Below are positions 1 through 8,400 of a stretch of DNA of 64,000 nucleotides, one piece after another. Every line of letters begins with the position of its first letter. The stretch's first letter is position 1. Below the pieces are notes generated by a model, which had not been told where the DNA came from, searched no databases, and worked only from the letters and a program-made list of their open reading frames with translations. Position numbers and translations under genes: made by a program. The DNA comes from RFSX01 sp964495785 (GTDB taxonomy: Bacteria; Bacteroidota; Bacteroidia; Chitinophagales; Saprospiraceae): assembly GCA_964495785.1 (NCBI GenBank), contig CAZBXL010000002.1:1-64000 (forward strand), written 5' to 3'.

Positions 1-37
1 AATTATGACTAACGTTAACCCAAGGTCGTTGAAAAAC

Positions 38-238
38 TTAGGTTTTGTTGTCGAACGCCACTTTGTATTCTGGTCTCATGAAGATGCCTAAGTTGTTGGG
101 ATCTATTCCGAATTTACTGACATTGTTCCTTATCTGAGCTATTTTCTTTCTTTTCTGATATAGGAAGAGGTATTCTTCTTGTGACTTGTAACGAATATTG
201 GTAAGACGAGGAGTGACGAAAGAGCGATTCTTTCTTAT
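38..238 (-). pseudogene. possible gene remnant, unrecognised
   Basis: A 66-codon open stretch runs on the minus strand from an upstream stop at 239-241 to a TAA at 38-40. The translation looks protein-like (charged helix with motifs such as KSQEEYLFLYQKRKK, then FGIDPNNLGIFMRPEY), but there is no ATG, GTG or TTG near its beginning. It lies beside two toxin-antitoxin-like pairs, where decayed cassettes are common. I do not recognise the family. It could be the broken tail of a lost gene or chance open frame. Confidence 0.25.
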
Positions 239-264
239 CTACTGTTATAGAGAGGCATTCATCC

Positions 265-789
265 TTATTTTATAGCTAATTCTAATTCTTTACCTAATCC
301 TATCTCTATGATTTTTCTTAATGTATTCAATTCAAGATCAGATCTATTATTTTCAACTCGTGATATATAATTTCTTGTAGTGCCACATTTTGCTGCTAAT
401 TGTTCTTGTGTTAGCCCTGCATCAATACGTTGACTTTTTATTAATTCCCCTATCTTATACCTTTCATTTCTTTTGATATCAGGTTCACTGTTTTGATAGA
501 TGACGATTGGGTCTAATTCAAACGAAACACTAAATTCTTTACCTGATTTAAGCTTAATTTTCTTTTTGACAGATTCCCAGCAAAGAGTATTGTTATTAAT
601 TGAAACAGTTTTGAATACTTTGCTTTTCATTATTTGTTTACTCGTTTTGTCTTTTTCAAGGTTGAGTTTTTTAGATAACTCCACAAAATCTATTATTCTA
701 TGTTCACCATTATTGAGAGCAAAGTATATTTTGAATCCGCGTATTTTGTTGATTCTTATAATTCTTGGAGTTGATTTAATTTTTCTCAT
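265..789 (-). CDS. DUF2442 domain fused to XRE-family HTH, putative antitoxin/repressor
   Basis: The 174-residue protein has two parts. Residues about 10-100 resemble DUF2442 (pattern IYFALNNGEHRIIDFVEL, later LDPIVIYQN). Residues about 110-170 are an XRE helix-turn-helix (IGELIKSQRIDAGLTQEQLA, then CGTTRNYISRVENNRSDLEL). DUF2442 proteins are commonly encoded next to DUF4160 proteins, and the pair is generally regarded as toxin-antitoxin-like; here the DUF4160 gene lies 7 bp upstream and is probably co-transcribed. The HTH suggests that this protein represses its own operon, and a perfect 16-bp palindrome sits just before the DUF4160 start. Domain calls are from sequence pattern; toxin-antitoxin function is inferred. 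Confidence 0.8.
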   Translation of the reverse strand: MRKIKSTPRIIRINKIRGFKIYFALNNGEHRIIDFVELSKKLNLEKDKTSKQIMKSKVFKTVSINNNTLCWESVKKKIKLKSGKEFSVSFELDPIVIYQNSEPDIKRNERYKIGELIKSQRIDAGLTQEQLAAKCGTTRNYISRVENNRSDLELNTLRKIIEIGLGKELELAIK

Positions 790-796
790 AAGATTC

Positions 797-1021
797 TTAA
801 TTTAGTTCATTCCAAATTTCCTGAAGTTCGGCTTTATGTTCTTTTGCCCAATCTAAGACCTTCTTTTGTTTATTCTTAGGCAATTCACCTTCCATTACTT
901 GAAGAGTCCTTATTTCTATTAAAGCATCATATTCAGCAATGATAGCGTGAAAATGTGGTGGGTTATGGTCGCCAAAATAGAGGACTATTTTAACTCCTTC
1001 GATTATATAAAATATTGGCAT
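797..1021 (-). CDS. DUF4160 domain-containing protein, putative toxin partner
   Basis: This small protein of 74 residues matches DUF4160 over its whole length: it opens with MPIFYIIEGVKIVLYFGDHN, followed by the family hallmark PPHFHA and a C-terminal helix (KVLDWAKEHKAELQEIWNEL). The family has no firmly assigned biochemical activity but is repeatedly found paired with DUF2442 genes. It is the first gene of a two-gene minus-strand unit, and its ATG lies 1 bp after a 16-bp palindrome that overlaps the predicted transcription start. Length is normal for the family and there is no sign of truncation. Confidence 0.8.
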   Translation of the reverse strand: MPIFYIIEGVKIVLYFGDHNPPHFHAIIAEYDALIEIRTLQVMEGELPKNKQKKVLDWAKEHKAELQEIWNELN

Positions 1022-1022
1022 A

Positions 1023-1038
1023 GTACCTAATTAGGTAC
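1023..1038. promoter_or_regulatory. perfect 16-bp palindrome, likely operator
   Basis: GTACCTAATTAGGTAC is its own reverse complement. It ends 1 bp before the DUF4160 start codon and directly follows the predicted -7 box, so a bound protein would block both promoter clearance and translation initiation. The downstream XRE-domain protein is the obvious candidate ligand. The palindrome is seen directly; its role as operator is inferred. Confidence 0.6.
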
Positions 1039-1068
1039 AATTTAGTTCATTTCTATTGGATACGCAAA
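1037..1068 (-). promoter_or_regulatory. promoter candidate for DUF4160/DUF2442-XRE pair
   Basis: On the minus strand TTTG (1065-1068) is followed after 20 bp by TAAATTGT (1037-1044), close to the Bacteroidota primary sigma pattern TTTG-N19/20-TAnnTTTG. The -7 box shares two bases with the palindrome, giving a very short leader. Confidence 0.45.
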
Positions 1069-1143
1069 TTTTGGTTTTTACTTCTCTATAACGTAGTGGC
1101 GATAGGTGGCGTAGGCGTAGCCTATGATCATCCTGATCGCTTG

Positions 1144-1623
1144 TTATCTTGCATATTTCAATTTCTCCAGTGTATATTTTGATTTTTGAAATTTGTTCTC
1201 TTTATGAAATTTGGCTAATTCGTTCTTGGCATCTATGAACATCCAAAGTTGAGGGTCAATGGAAAATATTGAACCAATCTTTGTTGCCAACTTATTGTTT
1301 AATCTTCTTCTCCCTCTTAATATTGCATGCAGATTAGTGTTTTCATAATCAATCAGTTCAGCAAATTTTGTCTTCTTTACCTTATAGATATCAAGTAGTT
1401 CATTGAGGAATTCGCCCACTGGTATTATTTGTTTGGTTGGTTCTGATAAGTATCTCTTCATACTTAGATGTAGTCCGATTCTTTGAAAATTCATCTTATC
1501 TTCTTCGGAATAATCTTCAGAATGAGCTTTGATAACCCTCTTTAGCATTTTTATATCAGCAGGCGTCGATTTATTACTCTGTTCGCCGATTATATGATCA
1601 AAGTATTTATCCTTTCCTTTCAT
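1144..1623 (-). CDS. HigA-like XRE-family antitoxin
   Basis: The 159-residue protein carries a helix-turn-helix in its C-terminal half (GEFLNELLDIYKVKKTKFAE, then NTNLHAILRGRRRLNNKLAT, then IGSIFSIDPQLWMFI). This arrangement, including the Leu-Trp just after the HTH, is typical of HigA-type antitoxins with a helical N-terminal extension. Its ATG overlaps the stop of the upstream gene by 4 bp, so the two are translationally coupled with the putative toxin first, as in higBA operons. The N-terminal 70 residues are unassigned and may be the toxin-binding part. Antitoxin function is inferred from domain and context. Confidence 0.7.
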   Translation of the reverse strand: MKGKDKYFDHIIGEQSNKSTPADIKMLKRVIKAHSEDYSEEDKMNFQRIGLHLSMKRYLSEPTKQIIPVGEFLNELLDIYKVKKTKFAELIDYENTNLHAILRGRRRLNNKLATKIGSIFSIDPQLWMFIDAKNELAKFHKENKFQKSKYTLEKLKYAR

Positions 1624-2096
1624 AGATCTAAGTTTAGATGTTTCTTTATTAGCTTCAATCCATTGATTGGATTTATCTGCATTCTTTCTCTGTATACAAG
1701 TTCTGCATTATATTTTTCGACATAGTAGTCAATTAGTCTTCCTTTACTGATGAAGGTCAAGTACCCCTTATAAGGACCTTTATTAAACTCAAATGACAAG
1801 AGACAAGCATAGGACATTAGTACTTGGGCCGCGTTTATGTATTTGCCTTTTGAGCCATAATTTGAAGGAGCAATTTCTATGTTCTTCATTTCGAAGAATT
1901 CGTCATCTAAATAATGAATCATAAGCAACGCTTCGATTTCTTGCGTTTGGAGCTTATAGATTTGAGATTTCTTTGATTTGGCAAGTTCTGACCAATTGAA
2001 ATTCCATCCCTTTAGCTTCTTAAGATCAGCATTGTTGGCTTTGAAGATTTCAGCTTTGAAGCTCTTCCCTTTTTTATCAAACAGTAGGACTTGCAC
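1620..2096 (-). CDS. GNAT-fold-like protein, putative toxin of an XRE pair
   Basis: This 158-residue protein is not a HigB-type RNase by eye. Residues about 50-150 show the layout of a divergent GNAT fold: a strand with IEALLMIHY, an acidic strand with MKNIEIAPSNYG, a helix with AAQVLMSYACLLSFEF, then GYLTFISKGRLIDYYVEKYN and a final MQI strand. Similar short GNAT-like proteins occur with XRE antitoxins in Bacteroidota. It starts with GTG at 2096, almost exactly at the predicted transcription start, which would make the message leaderless. It overlaps the XRE gene by 4 bp. The GNAT assignment is moderate and the toxin role is inferred. Confidence 0.6.
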   Translation of the reverse strand: MQVLLFDKKGKSFKAEIFKANNADLKKLKGWNFNWSELAKSKKSQIYKLQTQEIEALLMIHYLDDEFFEMKNIEIAPSNYGSKGKYINAAQVLMSYACLLSFEFNKGPYKGYLTFISKGRLIDYYVEKYNAELVYRERMQINPINGLKLIKKHLNLDL

Positions 2097-2100
2097 AAGT

Positions 2101-2131
2101 CAAATATATCAAATAAAGATACAATAGTCAA
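2101..2131 (-). promoter_or_regulatory. promoter for the GNAT-like/XRE pair
   Basis: On the minus strand TTG (2129-2131) is followed after 20 bp by TATATTTG (2101-2108), an exact match to the Bacteroidota -7 consensus TAnnTTTG with good spacing. Transcription would begin at about 2094-2096, at the GTG start codon. Confidence 0.6.
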
Positions 2132-2441
2132 GTTGTTGTGATGTTTTACGATACGCAAGACAACATCCAAATATGTGTACTAAACCATATAAACACTCAA
2201 CCACAAGACTAACAATTATTGAACGTATTTATGGGATATTAGACTATCGACATATTATTCTTATTGATCTACAAAGTCCTATATTATATTCTATCGAATA
2301 ATACCTACATGCCCATCATCAGCCATTATTTAACTAGTGAGAGATTATGTAAAATAATGATTTAGAATAGACTCATAGAATCTTAAAGAGATAAAATCTA
2401 TAATGAAACTAAAGAGTATGGCAAAGCAATAAGAAAGTCTC
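2132..2441. other. intergenic spacer between divergent genes
   Basis: This AT-rich spacer separates the toxin-antitoxin-like pairs from the nitroreductase. Apart from the promoters at its two ends I see no coding frame, strong hairpin or repeat in it. Confidence 0.5.
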
Positions 2442-2449
2442 TATGTTTG
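2442..2449 (+). promoter_or_regulatory. -7 promoter element (TATGTTTG) for the nitroreductase
   Basis: TATGTTTG is an exact TAnnTTTG match 28 bp upstream of the nitroreductase ATG, implying a leader of about 20-25 nt. No convincing -33 TTTG is present at the usual distance. Confidence 0.45.
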
Positions 2450-2477
2450 CACTCTCTTTTTACAAAAATAGAATATA

Positions 2478-3110
2478 ATGAGTTACATACAGAAGTTAAA
2501 TGAACGTTACGCTGCCAAAGCGATGAATGGCACAGTTGTCGAGCAAGATAAAATCGATAATATCCTGGAGGCTATCAGATTAGCTCCTACATCGAGTGGC
2601 TTGCAGCCATTTGAGGTTTTCGTTATTACCAATCCAGAAATCAAAGCACAGATAAGAGAGATCGCCTGGAATCAAAGACAGGTGACCGAATGTTCACACT
2701 TATTAGTATTTGCAGCGTGGGATAGCTATACCGCTGATCGAATTAATTATATGTTTGACTTGACGAATGAAATACGAGGATTTAAAAATGAGGGTTGGGA
2801 GAACTACAGACAGAAATTATTAAGTGAATACCCACAACAAGATCCTGAGGAGAGCTACGAGCATGCTACACGACAGACGTACATAGCCTTAATGTCAGCG
2901 ATGACACAAGCTGTATATGATGGAGTAGACTCTACTCCGATGGAAGGATTTGATCCGCCCTCGTTAGATAAAATTTTAGGCCTAAGAGAAAAGAATCTTA
3001 GGAGCTCAGTGATGTTAGCGCTTGGTCATAGAGATGCAGAGAATGACTGGCTCGTTGATCTTGCTAAAGTAAGAAAGCCTATGGATAAGATGGTCACGAC
3101 CATAGATTAA
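2478..3110 (+). CDS. nitroreductase-family NAD(P)H-dependent FMN oxidoreductase
   Basis: At 210 residues it has the size of NfsB/YdgI-type nitroreductases, soluble FMN enzymes that reduce nitroaromatics, quinones or related electrophiles with NAD(P)H. The FMN-phosphate region is visible early (ILEAIRLAPTSSGLQPFEVF, residues about 29-50), followed by the family's HLLVFAA strand (about 75), a long helical insertion with RQTYIALMSAMTQA (about 135) and a C-terminal SSVMLALGHRDAENDWL segment. It is a single-gene unit with its own promoter and hairpins downstream. The physiological substrate cannot be told from sequence. Confidence 0.85.
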   Translation: MSYIQKLNERYAAKAMNGTVVEQDKIDNILEAIRLAPTSSGLQPFEVFVITNPEIKAQIREIAWNQRQVTECSHLLVFAAWDSYTADRINYMFDLTNEIRGFKNEGWENYRQKLLSEYPQQDPEESYEHATRQTYIALMSAMTQAVYDGVDSTPMEGFDPPSLDKILGLREKNLRSSVMLALGHRDAENDWLVDLAKVRKPMDKMVTTID

Positions 3111-3156
3111 AACAAGATAGCATAGATTAAACCTAAGTAGTTATGATCTAATCTTT

Positions 3157-3184
3157 ACAGCTATATTCTAATTCTGATAGCTGT
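3157..3184 (+). terminator. hairpin after the nitroreductase gene
   Basis: ACAGCTAT (3157-3164) pairs perfectly with ATAGCTGT (3177-3184) across a 12-nt loop and is followed by TTAAAA. It is 47 bp after the nitroreductase stop codon and may be its terminator, although the T-tract is poor. Confidence 0.35.
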
Positions 3185-3231
3185 TTAAAATGCTCAATGA
3201 TAAATCAAACAGATAACATATAACGAGCATG

Positions 3232-3272
3232 ATACCAAAATTAGATGGGATATAATGTCCATCAATTGGTAT
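3232..3272. repeat. imperfect long inverted repeat
   Basis: ATACCAA (3232-3238) pairs with TTGGTAT (3266-3272), and the interior adds a second pairing block (GATGG with CCATC), giving a long bulged hairpin. It lies in the gene-free stretch between convergent genes. Its function is unknown; it may be a processing or termination structure. Confidence 0.35.
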
Positions 3273-3290
3273 AAGATTATAATCATATAA

Positions 3291-3326
3291 AAACAAAGCC
3301 CATGAGAAGACTCATGGGCTTTGTTT
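3291..3326. terminator. strong bidirectional terminator
   Basis: A perfect 16-bp stem (3291-3306 with 3311-3326; core AAAGCCCATGAG) encloses the 4-nt loop AAGA and is followed by a T-run on both strands. It separates the plus-strand nitroreductase from the minus-strand T9SS protein that ends at 3355. Confidence 0.85.
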
Positions 3327-3354
3327 TTTGATTGCAATAATATAATATCTATTC

Positions 3355-4191
3355 TTATCTAACGATCAACACTTGTTGAGTATGTATGCCCTCTGCATTT
3401 TGTAATCTTACGATATACGAACCACCAGGCCATACGTCAGTTTTGATTTCTATTGATTGATGAGGGTGCTCATACTGCTGTTGATAGATCTCTATACCTG
3501 CTGAATTATATACACTTACAGATAGATGTTCCTGACTCTCTGAATCAAAACGAATATTCATACGATCAGACACAGGATTAGGGCTGATGAGGATATCTGA
3601 GGCATCCAATAACTGATCACTGTGAGTTAGTGATCCCCTACTACCAGCATGTATACCACCGTCATCAATGGTATGTACCGTAGTATATGCCCATTCTTTG
3701 ATAATGAGTCGTTGTGCATCAGCATTTATAGAAACTCGTATCCAAGCATTCTTAGCCAATAATGAACTATTCAAAAGAGCCAAGCCTATGTAGTAGTCAT
3801 TATTGTCCTCCCATCCCTCTGCATACCCACCAGATGTACTATAAGCGGAGCCCGTATCTTCGATATATTCATCAGAATTAGAATTATTCATTTGAATAAG
3901 ATCTCCTTTTTCAAAAACCTTAAGTTCTCTTGACCCAAACGGTGTCATTGCATTTTCACTTGGACTGGCAAAACAACCTCGAGAGAATATCCCAGTAAAG
4001 CCCAATTCCCCATCTACCCTATTGATAAAAAAATCTCGTTGGCCATCATCGTCCATATCGACTGCTACATTATCATTGAGATCAATAATCCAACCGTCTC
4101 CAAAGTCTTGATGAATAATCTGTGATTGTGCTTGTAACTTTATAGAACATAAAGACAAAAGTAATACGCATAAGAATATATACTTACTCAT
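3355..4191 (-). CDS. T9SS type A sorting-domain protein, paralogue 1
   Basis: This 278-residue secreted protein starts with a signal peptide (MSKYIFLCVLLLSLCSIKLQAQ) and ends with a T9SS C-terminal sorting domain: SPNPVSDRMNIRF, then the VSVYNSAGIEIYQQ strand and a GGSYIVRLQNAEG...QQVLIVR tail. The middle domain (residues about 25-190) has no family I recognise; it includes DDDGQRDFFINR and RSG-type turns (AGSRGSLT). T9SS cargo crosses the outer membrane and is usually released or attached to lipopolysaccharide. The next gene upstream is a paralogue of the same length. Both have separate terminator-like hairpins, so they may be transcribed independently. Confidence 0.8.
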   Translation of the reverse strand: MSKYIFLCVLLLSLCSIKLQAQSQIIHQDFGDGWIIDLNDNVAVDMDDDGQRDFFINRVDGELGFTGIFSRGCFASPSENAMTPFGSRELKVFEKGDLIQMNNSNSDEYIEDTGSAYSTSGGYAEGWEDNNDYYIGLALLNSSLLAKNAWIRVSINADAQRLIIKEWAYTTVHTIDDGGIHAGSRGSLTHSDQLLDASDILISPNPVSDRMNIRFDSESQEHLSVSVYNSAGIEIYQQQYEHPHQSIEIKTDVWPGGSYIVRLQNAEGIHTQQVLIVR

Positions 4192-4294
4192 GATATAAAG
4201 GGTTTTGATTAACTTGACATTAATATAGTGATAAAAATTACCATCGTAAGCAACGAAAGGATATAAAATCTCAAATACGGTGTCAACAAAATAA

Positions 4295-4326
4295 AATGGC
4301 CTCAGATGTAAATATCAAAGGCCATT
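4295..4326 (-). terminator. hairpin terminator for paralogue 2
   Basis: AATGGCCT (4295-4302) pairs with AGGCCATT (4319-4326) over a 16-nt loop, 35 bp past the stop of the gene ending at 4361. On the minus strand it is followed by an AT-rich stretch. Confidence 0.45.
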
Positions 4327-4360
4327 ATATTCTATAGAATTATGTATATCGTCGTCATAG

Positions 4361-5197
4361 TTATCTTACAATCATAACTTGCTTTGCTTTGACTCCAGAT
4401 GAGGTCTGGAATCTAACAATGTAAGAACCTGCTGCCCATACTTCTGTATCTACTTCTACTCTATTGTTATTATTTCTGTGCTTATGCTGGAACACTTCCA
4501 CACCAGCGGCATTATATACTCCAATAGTAAGTTCTTCTTCTCCAGTATAATTATAGTTTATATTCATTCTGTCTACGATAGGGTTAGGGCTTACTAAAAT
4601 CTCGTTGATATCTACTAACTGATCGATGCTCGTAAGTGATCCTCTACTACCCGCTAATATTCCTGTTTCATCAGTAAAGCTTATAGGCTTGTATGCCCAC
4701 TCTTTGATTGTCAATGTTTCTGCTTCAGAATCTATTGATATCTTCATCCAAGCATTCTTTGTACTTGTAGAACCATTTGAGATTAACAAAGCCATTCCGA
4801 CATAATAATCCTCATTATCTACCCAGCCTTCTGCATGACCTTCATTACCTCCATATACAGAAACACCATCTTCTACATAATCACTGTAAGTCTCAGAATT
4901 CATTTCTATTAACTCACCTTCTTCAAAAATCCTAAGTATAGCAGTACCAAATTGACTAAAGTCAAAATCTGAAGTGCCGACAAAACAACCAGTACTAAAA
5001 ACACCATTAAATCCTAACTGATTAGCCCTCTTATTGACATAGAAATCAATGACTCCGTTATCATCCATATCAACAGCCAATTCTTCATTAAGTTGGACAA
5101 CTAAACCATCCCCAAAATCTGTATGGACGATAGTTGATTGGGATTGTAAAGCTAAAACCGGGATGAGAAATACAAATAAAAGTAGATACTTGTTCAT
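4361..5197 (-). CDS. T9SS type A sorting-domain protein, paralogue 2
   Basis: This protein also has 278 residues and aligns with its downstream neighbour along its entire length: signal peptide (MNKYLLLFVFLIPVLALQSQ), the shared HTDFGDG and VDMDDNG segments, NAWMKISID, the AGSRGSLTSIDQL junction, and a T9SS sorting domain (SPNPIVDRMNINYN, GGSY-type AAGSYIVRFQ, QVMIVR). The two clearly come from a tandem duplication. Divergence is spread over the protein, and both copies keep signal peptide and sorting domain, so both are probably functional. The central domain is unrecognised. Confidence 0.8.
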   Translation of the reverse strand: MNKYLLLFVFLIPVLALQSQSTIVHTDFGDGLVVQLNEELAVDMDDNGVIDFYVNKRANQLGFNGVFSTGCFVGTSDFDFSQFGTAILRIFEEGELIEMNSETYSDYVEDGVSVYGGNEGHAEGWVDNEDYYVGMALLISNGSTSTKNAWMKISIDSEAETLTIKEWAYKPISFTDETGILAGSRGSLTSIDQLVDINEILVSPNPIVDRMNINYNYTGEEELTIGVYNAAGVEVFQHKHRNNNNRVEVDTEVWAAGSYIVRFQTSSGVKAKQVMIVR

Positions 5198-5438
5198 AAT
5201 GTTTTGGTTTTGATTAACTTATATTTCCCTCAAAATACCAAATTATATTTTTATATTAAAAATATTAACATTCATAAGTATTGAAACGTGTATACATGCG
5301 ACATTTATAAGTTTACAGCTCATTGACATGATTGATAGCAAATTTTAGACCTCTGGATAATCCAACTTGTAGAGTCTAACGATACATCAAGCTCGATTAC
5401 ATCAATACAACTATCGTCCGAATTACAAATTTATAATA

Positions 5439-8400
5439 CTACTTCTCTTTCACCTTTATAAAATCTGTGACTTGCTCTCTGATCAATTGATTAAGTTCAG
5501 GCAGGCTCTCTTTTATGGCCGCATACTTATCGAGCTGGGCATCTATACGCTTAGCCAGGTCATCTCTTACATCATACATTTGTCGAGGAGGAGCTCCATC
5601 ACCTATTTGCACCAATGAATTCAGGTGAGCCAATTTATTCGTAAGTCTTATAGGAAAATTCAGAGGGTCTTGTCGGCTTTTATTCTTTGTCTGATAGAGC
5701 TCTTTTTCTATATGCGTAAGAACTGAATCTATCTCTCCTATTTTCATATTGATTATTGAATCTTGATGAGCAGATTTAAATTCTTTCATCTGCTTTTTGA
5801 GGTCCCGCATTTCTATAATGGCTTCATGCGCTTCAGTAACTTTAGAGTTGACAGATTCTATAAATTCTCTCTGCTGCTGATAACTTTCTGATGAGATATT
5901 TAATCTGGGATCACCCATAATTTCAAAGCTCCTACTCTCATCATATCCATTTATACTCAGATGAACTTCATATTCTCCTGGGACGGCAGTAGCTCCACTT
6001 GTAGATCCCCACCAGAGGATCATTCCATCAAATCCTTTAGCATCAGCATATTTCATATTCCAGCGATGCTTATTGGCGCCGGCTTTGATATCTTTCAGCT
6101 TAGTAGCTTTATCTTTAGAATGATTAGAAAAAGTCCTAATGGTATCTCCTACATTGTCAAGATACGTTATGCTTAGTGTGTCTATCTCTTCATCATATTC
6201 TGGCAGATAGAAATAGCTTGTGACACCACCTGGATGATTAGTCCCTGCTCCCTTAGTATTACTGCTCTGTCCCCCTCTCATACGATATGACGGCGTAGGC
6301 GAAAATAAAGCATACTCATGACCAGCCTTATCGCTCATCATTAAAGATTCTCTTAGCACAGCAAGATCATCGATCATCCAAAGTCCTCTCCCTTGCGTCG
6401 CGACAATTAGATTATCATTTTTTAAAGTTATATCTGTTATTGGTACTATAGGTAGGTTGAGTTGTAATGGAGACCATTGTTGTCCATCATTAATCGATAC
6501 ATAGACACCTGACTCGGTACCTGCATATAAGGTTCCTTCAGACTTAGTGTCTACACGTACAGCTCTTGTAAAATGTTCTTTATCAATACCGTTGATAATT
6601 TTTGTCCAAGATTGACCATAATTTTCTGTTTTGTATATGTAAGGCTTGTAGTCGCCTTCCTTATAAAGAGTACCTGCTATGTAACAAGATGCCGCATCAT
6701 GGGGATCTGGTTCTATACAATTAATCATGAGCCAAGTAGGCATATTCTTAGGTGTTACATTATCCCAATTATCACCGCCATCCTTAGAGACATGTATGAG
6801 TCCGTCATCAGAACCGACCCAGAGCAGCCCTTCTTCTACTGGAGATTCTGCTGCGGCAAATATCGTACAGTAATACTCTACGCTGGTATTATCCTGAGTT
6901 ATCGGACCTCCAGAAGATTTCAACTTTGTGCTGTCATTACGCGTAAGATCATCACTAATTGTTGTCCAACTATGGCCCTCATCAGTCGAGAGGTGTAAAT
7001 GATTAGATGCCGTGTACAACTTACGAGAATCGTGCTTAGAAAAGAAAATAGGAAAGTTCCATTGGAAGCGGTATTTCATATCCTCAGCACCATGACCCAT
7101 TGGATTATCAGGCCATACATTGATCGCTTTTCGGCTTCCTGTTCTGTGATTGATTCTTGTTAGATATCCATCATAACTTCCTCCATATACGATCTCATTG
7201 TCATCTGGATCTACAGCAATATGGGCTGATTCGCCACCAGCAGTAGGCTCCCAGTGGCTTTCATTGATATCTCTTCCATCCGTACGATGAGCAATCCTTA
7301 TTGTACTATTGTCTTGTTGTGCAGCATAGATTCTATATGGAAAATGATCATCTGTGGTCACACGATAGAACTGAGCCGTGGGTTGATTATGATAAGTAGA
7401 CCATGTCTCTCCCCCATCATAAGTAACCTGTGCACCTCCGTCATCACCTATGATCATACGGTTAGGATTCTCTGGCGCTATCCATAAGTCGTGATGATCA
7501 CCATGAGGTGCTCGCTTAGATGTGAATGTCTTACCTCCATCATTAGATTTATGATATGATACATTCATCACATACACTCCGTCTATATCCGTTGGGTCAG
7601 CATAGATTCGTGTGTAGTACCATGCCCTCTGTCGTAGTGATCTACTATCATTCACCATAGTCCATTTCTCTCCTGCATCATCTGATCTATATACCCCACC
7701 GCCTTTTTCGTTTTCTATGATGGCCCATATCCTATCTGAATTAACTGGAGATACAGTAATCCCGGATATCCCCCACACCCCTTCAGGTAGTCCTTCGTTA
7801 GCTGATATATTCTTCCATGTCTCACCGTAGTCTATACTTTTCCATATGGAAGATCCATCACCGCCAGAAGACAGGCTGTAAGGCGTTCTTCTTATATTCC
7901 ACGTGGATGCGTAGAGGTGTCTCGGATTATTGGGATCGATTATAAGATCTACTGCCCCGCTTCTACTATTAGCATACAATACTTTATTCCAAGTATCACC
8001 ACCGTCAGTACTTTTGTATACACCACGTTCTTGTGTGTCTTTATAGAGGTCACCCATTACAGCTGCATAGATTATGTTATGATCATTAGGATCTATCCTT
8101 ATTCTTGAGATATGCCTAACATTCCTTAGTCCCTTTTGCTCCCATGTCTTACCACCATCTTGTGTAATCCATACGCCGTATCCGAATGATACATTTCCTC
8201 TTACTGTTTTTTCTCCCCCTCCCACGACAATTACATTGTTATCGGATTCTGATACAGCAATGGCACCTACAGAACCACCAAAAAAACCATCAGAGATATT
8301 CTCCCATGATCTACCTCCGTCCAGAGTCTTCCATATGCCACCTCCAGTAGAACCAAAATAAAAGAGATTATTCTTACCTGACACGCCAGTCACTGCGCAT

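Noticed and set aside
500..805. Plus-strand 101-residue open frame
   Set aside because: It lies opposite the DUF2442-XRE gene and reads as a low-complexity hydrophobic shadow without family signature.
1..2131. Integron cassette array at the left end
   Set aside because: Two small toxin-antitoxin-like pairs follow each other, but no attC-like site with convincing core sequences or repeats was found between them.
6573..6998. Plus-strand 141-residue open frame
   Set aside because: It is antisense to the Asp-box propeller gene and shows no protein-like composition.
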